Positions 22,567 to 34,021 of a DNA stretch of 64,000 nt are shown piece by piece (positions within the stretch are counted from its first letter, which is position 1; every line of letters starts with the position of its first letter). This DNA is from Caenorhabditis elegans (taxonomy: Eukaryota; Nematoda; Chromadorea; Rhabditida; Rhabditidae), in NCBI RefSeq assembly GCF_000002985.6, contig NC_003283.11:10602001-10666000 (forward strand), in the 5' to 3' direction. The position numbers and the translations under genes are program-made. The notes under the pieces are model-generated. The model did no database searches. It saw nothing but the letters and a program-made list of their open reading frames with translations, and had not been told where the DNA came from.

Positions 22567-25500
22567 AGCTGAAGTTTTCACATTTTGATTCTAGCGCTTT
22601 CGTGTAGACACAAAATTGTTTCGTCTTCAATGCGAAATACTGCTAAAGTACGCGTGGAAAGTTTTTGCGAGGCTTTCTATAATGAGTTGTGGAGCTGTGA
22701 GCTCAGAAAATATTACGGTGCAAAGATGTCTTGATTTTTGAAAGAACAAAAAAAATATTATAAAAGTCAAACATTAAAAACGCATATATGCACCTTCAAG
22801 AGCAGTTCCTTTCTCTCTCCCGTCAAACCCTACAATTATTTCCAACGTCTTCTGAAGATCTGACCCATTTTTGGCAGGTTGTCAGGTCTCAAATGTGAAA
22901 GAACAAGGAAGTTCCTTCTGAGATTAGAAGCATGAAAGTGGATAAAAAAAAGAGAAGATGCACATAAATCTGGAGTAAACGTTCGTATTCTTTCACTCTG
23001 TCAATAGACAGAGCATCCGAAATATACACGAGTCCCCAGGGATAATTATTCTGACAATGCACCTGACCGTAAGACCGAAAAGATGATTAGATCAAACATA
23101 GTTTCACAACTCTTAACAATACAAGAATGAAACGAGTTACCCACAGGAAACATTTCAGAAAGTGGATGGTCAGTTTGTGTTCCGTAACTATGTACATAAA
23201 TGTCGCAGAGAATTAATTTTCAGATTAGCGGGTTTAAGGAATAAAAATAATATATTACATGTTTGTGATGTTTCTTCAAATAACAATAAACAATATAAAG
23301 AATGTATGTGAGATTAATAGTACGAAACACTATAATATTTACAATGTGCCGAAATCTGATACCTTTAAAGTAAACGTGGTTTTTTTTGGGTATTTTTAAC
23401 TTTTCATGTTTTTTTCTGTGACGAGAAGACGGCTTTTACCTCTGATCAAAAAACTGACTAAAAAGTGATACGTGGTTTTCGATGTGCTCACCCACTTTTA
23501 ATATTTATTAAGTAACTTATACATTTGAAGAAAAAAAAACAACAAAAGTTCATGGGATCTAGAGAGTAGTTTAGAGGGTGGTCTGGACATGAAATTAGTT
23601 TTTTTTTTCTACGAACATTTGAATTTTTAGAGGAGGAACAAAATTTAAAGACATATTTTTCGTCTTTATTTCGCCGATTGGAACTTTCTCCTGGGATATG
23701 AAATATGTTATTAAACGGTGGATAAAACGGAGATGAGAAAGATTTGACGCAGTGGATCTCATCGTTAAACTTTGTATTTTTCACAGATTAGCGTAACTCA
23801 GTGATGTGAATATTATTTTTCTAGGGTAGAAATGTTCAGTAAGAACATTTATTAAACTTTTGGTTCAAAACTTTCAAGAAATAAAGAATCACAATAGAAA
23901 ACCAACAACAATATGGCAATGTGATTGATGTATCTCAAAAAAAAACCATTCTATAGTTGAGCTTTTTTGATATTTTATTGTTAGACCGCTCTACATAGTT
24001 TCTATATTCAATTTTCGAAACCCTCCACCACTGCATATTTTTTGAATATAATTAAAGGTTGAGTGAGAAATATTAAACGCATTTTTACGAATCCGTGCAC
24101 TTCTGTTTAAGATTTAAAAAAGGTCTAGACATGCGTGGCGCACTTTTTGCTTTGTTTTAAAATATATTGCTTCAAAATTTGTCACGCAATGTTGAAAACC
24201 TAACAATTCAAGAGCTAAAAAAGGAAATAAAATAGTGAAGAAAATAAAGTAAAGTATACTTCACTAAGATGAGAAATGAGAATTTTCAGCTTTTTTGCAG
24301 TCGTTTTTTCACTTTTTTGCAAGGGTCTAGAGATTGAGAATCAATAAACTTGAATGTTTAGTAGTTTTTTTTTAAACTTTCATTTGAAAAAAAAAATGTA
24401 TAGTTACTGTTAATTGGCAAACAGAAGAATATTTCGAGCAAGAAAAATTAGATCTTAAAGTTTCTGAAACCACAAAACTCAATCGAAATCACTTCTTTCA
24501 TAACCCAAGGCAAGTTTTTTATAACTGTAGACGCCAGTTTTCTGAATAATTTAATTTAAATAATGAAGTTAGTGGTTTCTTTTGTGCAAAAGAATTAAAT
24601 TCGATTATTTAAGTTGTCTGCAAGTAAAATGAGAAAATACGATCATTGTGGAGGCAAAGAAATTAGAAATTAAATTTCAAAGAACATTCTCAAAAGTTAG
24701 ATGAAAATATGTATTCAAAAAAACTTAAAATTAATACTTATTTGGTAAGTGTTACTCTTCGGCTTGTTAAAATCTAATTTCAAAATTAATTGTTCTTACA
24801 AAAATCTGATTTTCACAAGACACAAAACATATACTTCGAAGAAAAATGTTAGAAAAGCTTAATATTCTAAATCTATGATTACCTGGTCAACGTCATCAAG
24901 TCACAATCTCAAAATGTCACAAACTCTCTCATTAGTGAATATTGATGCGTTAGGTAACCAATGAGTAAGTGTAAATGTTTCACAGATTAAACGGAGATCA
25001 TCCAAAAGTAATCTATGTGTATTGTATGTCCAATTGGAGATATGTAGTGCAGTATTGCAATATTTTCTCAAAATTTTTGAAAGAGAGGGCCTAAAAAGAT
25101 AGCTGGAAGGAAATGAGGGTGGAAAATTGAAAGAAAAGAGAAGATAGGACAAAAAGCCATGAATAAATAATCGATTCTTGTAAGGGCATTGAAAAGTTAT
25201 TGATATTAGGACTTGCAACATTTTAGGTGAGTTGAAGAGTGACGTGGCTAAGGGGATATTCACGAAAATGGAATACACAAAGTCACGCGTCTGCAAAATT
25301 GTTTTGTCCGTCCTTTGAATGTTAATCAACTAGAAAAGCAACCCATACTTTTGGATCTTTGTATACAACGCTTTTTGAAATTCGTACTCTCCGATAAATA
25401 TACGTCAGTTTCAGGAAATATTTATATTCAAATACCCGGATTAGTACGTTTTTCATGAAATAAAGTGAACTAAATGAACTTATTTTAAATCTTCACAAGT

Positions 25501-27906
25501 ACCTCAGTTTCTTTCCATATCATTTTTAAAAATGTCGACCAAGAATATCAAAAGAGAATGTGTTACCTAATTAAATAAAATTAATAAAAAAAGCATTACA
25601 ACTGAAGGTAGACGTATCAGGTAACAAAAATAGAATTGCGTTAGCATGTGTACCAGGTATAGTAGAACAGGTTTTAGGATCTTTATTATCATTTAATATT
25701 TTTATTTTTATGAACTGTTAAATTATTTGGATAATCAAATGAGACTCACAAATTGAAGTTTTTCAAAGAATGTACTGCGTGAAAAGTACTGATTACCAGG
25801 CATCTCGAATAATTTTCAGAAAACTGGGAAAGAATAGGTTTTTGAGATTTTGCGGAACTCCATTCACTCTAGTACCGTGTGAAATGAGTGAAAGAAATAT
25901 TATAATAGTCTCAAACTTTCTTTAGAATTAACGATAAGGTCTAGGAAATTGGTAAACAAAAACTCAATATTCAAACTAGAATAAAGGGTTCCACCGAAGA
26001 AATGCCAGAAAAAAGTTTAAAACAGAAAAACCAATATTTTGCATAAAGCTACAGAGAATGTAAAAATAAAAAGTTCATGGTTGCACTTTTCATTTTAAGA
26101 AAATTGGTGTCAAAAAAATTACTCATTGTGTTTCCTTTTATACATGTCTTTAGAATCTCTAGAATCTCTGTCTTTAGATTCTCTACATGTCTTTAGAAAT
26201 ATTGATAATCTTAGAATAAAATGTGACCTGTCTGGTACATTTTTTGTTTTAGGAATCCTCTCAAGTCCGAAAGAGTAAAAATGTACAATTTTTGCAGAAA
26301 CGAGTTATCAATCGGTAGGAACCTGAGCTTTTGCAACAACTTGTTTTTGATTTCAATTATGACACCAAAAGCGTGCACAATTCCGAGTAAAGTTACTGAA
26401 GCTAACATTGGGCTTTCAAACATCAGTGGCTTTCGAAATTGTACACTAGTCACGGGTGTCTCACAGATGTTCAGTAGAATACTTTTATTGAAGGAAAAGT
26501 TAGTGTACCATGGTGGCCACAAGCTTGAAGAATTAATAATGCATATCACCCGTTTTGATTATGGCATATGAAACTTGAAATAGTTGACTTTTAAGGATCT
26601 TATGCTTACTATGCATGCAACACATTTTTTTTAGATATGATCGAGCAACGTGTCTAGGCATAAAGTGAATGGGCGATATTTTGTAAAGAAAAGATTAAGG
26701 TCTGGTTCAATTTGATTGAAAACTGACACTACCTGCATATTTAATACTACATTTCTCATACACAGTACTACTAAAAAAACTGAAAACGCATCCTAAATAG
26801 TTTTTGTTTCATTCCAAAAAAAAACCCAAACATTTCCAAAGGAGAGTAGTTTTGAAGCATACTATTCAAATTAATACATGCTTAAATTTTCAATCTAATC
26901 AAAGTTAATTTTTTTCAAGATTACTATGAGAGTATTATTGCGTCAATATTTATCTAAAAAATTGTGCGTTATGTATAATATTGAAAGAACCTTAATCAAC
27001 AATTCAAGGTTGAACCTTCAACAGCTGATGAGTTCAAAGAATGAAGAAGCTTTTTGAAGAAACTAGCCCTACCAAATTTTAGTTTTCAATGACGACAACA
27101 ACAACGATAATACAAGAGCCTTCTCGTTTTTTTTTGTTTCGTTCACTAAAATGTGCAGTTCCCCAGCGGAGAATGTCGGCGTCGCTCTAATTAACGTAAT
27201 GTTTCGACGACGAAACCAGATGGAAAACTGAAAGATAAGGAGGAACGACAAATGTCTTCAGGGTGGGCTGATGACTCCAGATGTTTTGCAAAAGTAATGA
27301 ACAAAATGAGTTTCGAGAAAATGAGAAATAATTGAAGGGGAACGTTTGTTTGAAACAAAATTTTGATGGCGAAAATAGGCTTAAACAGAATCAGTGACTC
27401 CGTCGAATGACAAAATACTCAAGCAGTTTTTTTTTAGGATTGTGGATTGATTAGTGTTCTTCTAATTATCCCGTCATGTTTAAATTGACTTATTTTAACT
27501 TAGACAGCCTGGATATTTTGGAACCCACATGTGGGTTCTAACTTTATGAAAAACTATTCTCTAAAACTTATAGTAAGAATGCTTTGTGTTGAATATCTGC
27601 TGCACAATTTCTTGCAACTATTTTTTTTAATTCTTCGTTTTCCGTAATATGACTAATGTGCCTACCTCAATAGTGTCTCTTTTGTTAGTACGTTTCTATG
27701 TATAAGAATTTCATGTTGAGATCTGAAGTTTCAAATTAACAATATTAAAATTTGCCTTTTGAGGATAGACAAAGAATTAAAATTTTAAAAACAGCCATGA
27801 AAAGAAAAAAGTTGTTTCTGGAATAACCCAAACAAACAGAAGCAAGTACATTGATTTTGTTTATATGTTTTATTTGTGAAAATAGGATATTTATATCTGG
27901 GATACA
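22567..27906. other. gene-poor AT-rich DNA
   Basis: No supported gene. Contains a small hairpin CTCTGTC-AATA-GACAGAG at 22996-23013, local tandem copies of TCTTTAGAATCTCTA-like sequence around 26146-26200, and an 18-base palindrome at 27521-27538. A 142-codon minus ORF (24901-25329) and overlapping plus and minus ORFs at 26211-26571 have no recognisable domain. Confidence 0.4.
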
Positions 27907-28489
27907 ATGACGGAAAACCAAAAAGAAGAAGAAGAAGTGGTTTTTGGCGGAGAAAAAGAGAAGGCGACAAAAAGTCGAACACCATCGAAATTTATGGGTA
28001 CTAGAATCGGAATGAGTAGTGGAATTGAAAAAATAAACAAAGAAGTGCTCCGTGTGCATAAAGATGCAAGTATCTTTGAGCTAAGATTTTCAGTGCTAGT
28101 TTTCTTTCAGAAAACATGAACCAATTTCGATAGAAATTCATGTCGAAAATGATGATTGATGCCCAACAAAAAATTCAGAAGTTAGTTTCAATACGCAGAC
28201 CATATGGATGTCAACAGACGTGTTCGATGCTTAGATTGAACAACTTCTCAAATATCAGGAAATTGAGAAAAAATGGAAAAATGAGACATTGTCTATGCCC
28301 ACTCAAAAAGGATTGCGTTTTAACTTCTGTATTAGGTTTGTGCAAAAGCTATTGTGAAAAAAGAAGCTTCCAAGATTACGTCAACAATCACAAAGTATGA
28401 TGGAGTGTCGCTCCTTGAGAGGTTGTTTACAAGCAATATGAACACTCGAAAAATCGCTGGTTCTGGATCCCAAACGACACGTTGCTGAA
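27907..28489 (+). pseudogene. decayed coding sequence of unknown family
   Basis: Starts with an ATG and a coding-like acidic then Lys/Arg/Ser-rich stretch (MTENQKEEEEVVFGGEK...) for about 60 codons. Coding-like sequence then continues only by changing frame. A +1 shift at an A-run near 28111 gives KHEPISIEIHVENDD followed by in-frame stops, and a further shift near 28340 gives AKAIVKKEASKITSTITKYD up to a stop near 28489. No intron with good signals repairs the frame. I infer a pseudogene, possibly processed, of a protein of about 190 residues; the family is not recognised. It could instead be a real gene with unusual introns. Confidence 0.4.
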
Positions 28490-31057
28490 TTACAGGGTAG
28501 CGCTGAAATGTTCATTGTCACGTGCCTATCTGGTGAGCCTGGCTTAAAAATGTTCTTGAAATTGTGTGTGTGAATTTCGGAAACTCGTTTTTCGAGAAGT
28601 CTGAAGTCGCAACCGATTAATTTCAAGTTATATGATTGTTTCTGTTGTTTAGAATTTCGGGCTATCAGTGAATTATTTAAAATTTCGGAACTTAATACAC
28701 TCATAAGGACCTTGTTTTACTGGTTAGTTTTTCACAAAACATAATTTTCAAAAATCAATTCCCAAATCACCAAAACTACTAATATTATCCAAAACGAGTC
28801 GATTTTCAAAAATCCTGTTCCACTTAAGATACGTCAAAAAGTATATAAACTATTCGTCGATTCTTTTGCCTCCCATCTCAATCTATTCAAATATATTTAT
28901 GCGGAAATTGACCATTTTGGTGTTCGAAACGTAAAGAGTTGACGTTTCGATTCGTCGTGACACGTCTGCGTCTCTTCGGGCGCCAAACTCTTTTGGGACC
29001 TCCCGGAAGGCCGCCCTTGAGTTGAACGAAGTGAACAACCTGAGAGAGCGTGGCTTCTCGTCACCTTTTGTTAATTGTGTATGTATGTGTCACCCGAGAA
29101 ATGTGAGAAAAGACTAAATTGATTGGAATGCTATTCTCACTGGTTACGGTAATTGCAAAATGGCGGATACTACGGATCCTATACTTCAATTACTAAAATG
29201 CTAAAGTATTTCAAAATTTAAAATTTGAATAATTTCTATGCAGAAACTGATGTTAATAAACTAAAAAAAACCAATGTCAGATAATTTTTAATTTTAAAAC
29301 AATTTTGAATAGTTACATAAAAAAATTTTTAAGTCCATGAATAATTTAGTTTGCAAGTTCAATTACAATTGGCTATTTTTGTAATCTTACCATGAAATCA
29401 ACCCATTTGTCTTCTGCAGTTTCTCTGATGCAATTGCTTCATTAAAAAACCACCATATCTTTCCTCAAGAAGCATTTATTTTGTGCATTTCTTCATTGGT
29501 TTTCTGTTCTTTCAATCTGTCACCAGTGCACGTGTATCCTCTTTTCATTTTTCCAGTGTGGCAGTTGGTGGCAAATTACTTGTCAAAAAAGTGATATTAA
29601 TTAGGCATGTCTTTCTCCTCCAAGCTCCTCGGAACCTCAGCTTGAGGTGAAATATGAACATTTGGTTGCAGCAGAGAGACACTTGATAATTTATTCGTTT
29701 TTTTTTGGGAAGAGGAACACATAACTGTGTGAACAGAGAAGGACTGTGTGGGTCACGCCTGACATCCGATCTATTTATGATACTTTGTTCGGAAAAAGGA
29801 AAAATACAAGGTGGTTGGAAAATAGGGAAAAATGATCAGATATAACATTCACAGGTGATTGAAAATTTAAAAGAAACAAATAGAAACTCCACAAAATGCC
29901 GACTTTAGACCTTCAATACTAGGGAAAATTTCGAAGTTTCGAAGATCAGTGGTATCAGAAGATTGACAAAAACTAGTATAAGAAGAATGCTTTATTAGTA
30001 ATTTTTTGTTAGCATATGCAAATTCATACAAAAAACTGATACTTAAAGTTCAATTCAATTTCGAGAACACACAAATTTGTTTTCAATATGTTTGAGTAGG
30101 CGTTTTAAAAAATGCGTTTCGCATTAATGATTGAAGAAAAACATTTGTGAATCTTAAGAAGATCAACAGTTAGGTATTTATCGCGGCTTGTAAAAATATT
30201 CTCGTTGGTATTTTATGTTAGAGAGTTTTCTCACGAATTAGTATTATCCCCCTCTCTCTCTTTAGGCTCTTTTTGACAGTTTCTATCTATATTGCCTTTA
30301 GTTTAATTAAAACACCTTAACTAATAAAATACGCGTAAAAATTGTATCCGCAATGATAATAATAAGAAAAATACGGACACCATGCAAGGTACAGTTTAAA
30401 ATGTAAATTCTAGAGTCTTCCACGAAAAAAGAATTAAACTCCATCAACATATCTGTTAAAAGTGAAAAATAATAGCTGCCCTTTTATATGAATTTTTCTA
30501 ATTACCGGAACACATGACTCTGATACTATTTATCTGTGATCGAAACTCTCAAACTCGGGACATTTCCTGATTAATTGATCATTGCGAAGAGATAGGCATT
30601 TGACCTGATGTTGCAAGGGTGGTGGAAATAAAATGAGTCATTCATGAAATAATACAAAGGTTTCAGTAAACCCTGCAAAATACAAGCAACGTTTTTTTCT
30701 TCATATCGTGCAACTCATAAATTTTCAGAGCTGGAGTCACCCTACATTTATTCTGCATTTTTGCAATACGCTTTCAGATTTTTGTTTCATTTCTATCCCA
30801 CCTTTCATTGCACCTTAAAATCATCTGTAAAAAAGTAACGGATGTCAATATTTTCATTTTCTCTCAAAAACTCATTTCTCCTCAATTCAATTTCGAAAAT
30901 GGCGTCAATACATCATCATACAAGCTCCTCCTCCCCCTTCCTCTGTTCTATTTCTTTGAAGCCGAATGTCGATTGGTCCACGCACTGTTCTATGGCCACG
31001 CCTCTTTTGGGACCAAGTACACTAGCACTTTTGACGTATCTCGATTCAATACTCAAG
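28490..31057. promoter_or_regulatory. upstream region of mab-23
   Basis: No gene seen. About 28880-29060 is a markedly GC-richer island with CTGCGTCTCT at 28966-28975 and TATATAAA-like sequence near 28840, which suggests a promoter or an untranslated exon. CT-rich runs occur near 30250. Immediately upstream of the mab-23 start the reading frame stays open back to 30842, so a longer N-terminus cannot be excluded. Confidence 0.4.
28966..28975 (+). promoter_or_regulatory. CTGCGTCTCT promoter-type word
   Basis: Exact copy inside the GC-rich island about 2.1 kb upstream of mab-23. Confidence 0.4.
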
Positions 31058-33411
31058 ATGCCTAAAGAGCAGTATATGTGCCAATTATGTGCAAATCATG
31101 GGATTTTTAATCAACCAAAGAAGGGACACAAACAGAAATGTCCATACAGAACGTGTCCGTGAGTTTTATTGAAATACACTTGATAAAGAAGTTTTCCGTG
31201 TTTACAAGTTTTATATTCATTGTTTAATTTTAATTTTCTGCACTTTTTAATAGTTTTATCTCTTACAGTGTTTATTATAGTTTTTAAACATTTGTTAATA
31301 CTTTCGCAGGTATTTCAGCTGAGAAGTTAACAGTTGCAACACTTTTCGAATTATCTCTAAACGATGGAACGGTTTTGTAGAAAAAGTAGATATGAGATTA
31401 TAGATTTAGTGAGATTATCAAAAAATGTAAAAATAATTCCAACCGTAATTTTTAACATAATTTTATTTGAGCCTAGGACTGGCGATCCTGACTTAACCTC
31501 ACGATCCGGTGCCTTGTGTTTTCGGTGCTACAGTTGTATTTCTGAAAATTGTAACTCATTTTTAATTTTGGCTTTTCAAAAAACAGAAAAAAAAACAAAA
31601 AAACAAAAAACAAAAAAAAAACAGATTTGGACTATTCTGAGAATTTGGAACGCCAAATCAAAACTTGAAAAATGATACTAAAAAGCCAAACGTCTGATTT
31701 TCCAGTCCTATTTGAGCCTCTTCTTTTAGTTACTCGGCATCTTTTTTCATACATGAACAGAATGTTAAATTAATTTCTACAATTTTTTAAACGTATTACT
31801 TTGACAGTAACTTCCTACTGTGTGTTATATTTTTAAGTGGACAAAATCAGCAATGTTTAGTCCACAGATTCTGCCAACGTGTTACTCAGACAAGTGCGGT
31901 ATTGAGAAAAAGTTATTGAATTCTAGATAGTTGTTAAAATTCATCTAAGCCTTATCAGAAACCAATTTAACACTGAACTACTTCAGATGCTCTTTATGTG
32001 CATTAAATACCAAACGACGAGCATTAGATCAAATTGAAAGGCAATTAAAGCACACAAATGAACCAATGACAGGACAAACTGCAACATCAATGGCAAGTCC
32101 AACACCAGGTATGATATCAACCTGTTCATTCTATCAATATCACGTCTTGCCCTTTTCATTTTTCTCGTCTCCGTGCTTGTTCTTCACTTTTTTCCCTCAA
32201 CACTCAATTTCCAATCAAATAAAAAGTGTTTGAGAGATGAGATGAAGGCAAGCAAGGTGGCTTTGAGGGAGCGTGTGGCAAAAAGTGTCGTTACGGACCA
32301 TAAATTTGTCGGGTGTTTATTGGCGAGTTCTACCAATTGATATGAGTTCTCTCTCTCTCTCTCTTTCCTTCATTTCTCGTTCATACCCCTACATTCATTT
32401 ATCTCCCGGCGCTTTTGAAACGTAGAGAAAATCGTTTTTTTTTTTTTGAAATTAAGAGACTCCCTCTGTTCCCATGCTTATCTATCCGAAATGAACAAGC
32501 CAATTTTTCAATTGAATACAACACATGGATGACGAAAAGAGGGAAAAGAGGTGACAGAAAAGGGGTACGGTAGTACAGAAGGAAGATTGAACACGGACAT
32601 GTTAGGAGGGAAAGTAATATTTCAGAATGTCCATTATCGCCTACTACACCAAAAATGACTCCTCATACTCCAACATCAGGAAAAGACACTTTCAGGAACA
32701 GGTAATATTCAACGGCACTCGCTTATTTTCTTAACTCGAAAATGAAAGTTTTAACTAATTCTGAAAATAAATTGGTTAGAAGGAAGTCCTCTTTTATAAA
32801 TGCAAACAAAATTCGGAAATTTCATTTGACCTTTTGGAAACATTTGGATCAAAAGGAATTTGGAGGAAGTTAAGAACCGAAAATAACCTGTTGTCATGCA
32901 GGGAAAATATAACAATTATGTTGCTGTTTTTTTCCGACTTACCTTACGTCTGCCGTACAATTTCACGGTATATTTATAGTAATTCTAGTTTATCTTTCAA
33001 ACAAACCTCTTGTGATATGTGACGTACAAATCTTCAAAAATGTTTAACCTAATTCCGGTACGACTTCCAAAATATATATAAAACCTTAATTCACCCTATA
33101 AAGATTTCATTTCAGTATATCCAGTAGCAACATGGCTTTTACGGTTCAACTTCCCGCCACAATCACAAAAAAAGAATTGAAAGTGAGCCAGTTTTCAATT
33201 AATCCAAAAAAAACACACTGTTTCCCATTTCTAAATTGGTTTTTTTCAGCTGCTTCGTCGCGACGATACTCCCCTTCAAAATTCCCTAGAACGTCCATTC
33301 CCAAGAAGTATTGATGAAGCAATAGAAACTATAAAGAAAGAGAAAATGAGCAGTATTTTTCATTCGGCTGAAATGTTAGCTGTTGGAGAATCTGCCACGT
33401 CATTGATCTAG
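31058..33411 (+). CDS. mab-23: DM-domain transcription factor MAB-23
   Basis: Nuclear DNA-binding protein of the Doublesex/MAB-3 family; in C. elegans mab-23 patterns male sex-specific neurons, muscles and mating behaviour (established knowledge). Exons: 31058-31158, 31987-32108, 32626-32701, 33116-33182, 33250-33411, in phase, giving 175 residues, the length I recall for MAB-23. Residues about 8-45 form the DM zinc module: CQLC, ANHG, KKGHKQKCPYRTC, then CSLC, with a following basic helix (NTKRRALDQIERQLK). The first intron splits the module after its fifth cysteine. The middle is Pro/Thr-rich; the C-terminus has no known domain. A poly(A) signal is at 33552-33557. The start was chosen because the DM domain is N-terminal and the length matches, but the frame is open upstream to 30842. 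Confidence 0.9.
32349..32367. repeat. CT microsatellite
   Basis: (CT)n tract within the second intron of mab-23. Confidence 0.7.
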
Positions 33412-34021
33412 TCATTTCTGCTGATATCATTCTTTTTTTGTTTCACTATCGATTTGAAAATCAAATGTTTTCCAAAAATTTTGATTTCAAAGAAAACAGT
33501 TTTCTTTCCCCCGAGATTTTGCTGTCATACGCTTTCAATTACTTTCTTGTTTAATAAAAAAACATGATTTGAAATATATTTTTCCATATTTTCTGTTGCT
33601 CAGCGAGCACATCCTGTGTAAAATGAAGCAAAACGAATCCAAGTCAACACAGAATTTGAATCGAGGTGTTGAAAAAAAGGGCGGAAATATAGAAGGACGT
33701 TTGAATATATTATTCTCTGAAGACGTTCTTGTTTTTTTTTTGTGCTCTGTCTCCCATGAATTTTCAATTTTTAGACTTGGCACATCAGATGACATTTCAC
33801 TCTGTAAAGTGAAAAAAAGAAGAGGTTCGAGAAATATCAAATGAGAAATGGAGAATTTAAAGAAGAAATTAATAGGATTACCTACTTGAAAACACTCGAC
33901 GCTTTCTCGTTTTCAATCGTTCAACACCTCAGTATTTTATTTTGCATTCTTTCCTACCTATCCGAAACTCTAAAACTTGTATACTGAAATTTCCAGCATT
34001 CAAAATCCTAAAGCAAGAAAA
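33412..34021. other. mab-23 3' UTR and spacer before the K+ channel
   Basis: Poly(A) signal AATAAA at 33552-33557. A 3' splice site at 33995-33996 precedes the first K+ channel exon, about 420 bases after the likely cleavage site. That is longer than typical operon spacing, but trans-splicing cannot be excluded. Confidence 0.5.

Noticed and set aside
24901-25329. A 142-codon minus ORF
   Set aside because: Longest ORF of the desert, but hydrophobic low-complexity translation with no family resemblance. RNA-seq coverage would decide.
26211-26571. Overlapping ORFs on both strands
   Set aside because: Both-strand openness is curious, and the minus frame could be a decayed fragment, but I see no motif to support either.
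30842-31057. N-terminal extension of mab-23 from upstream in-frame Met codons
   Set aside because: The 175-residue product starting at 31058 matches the known length as I recall it, and the extension is Ser/Leu-rich without features.
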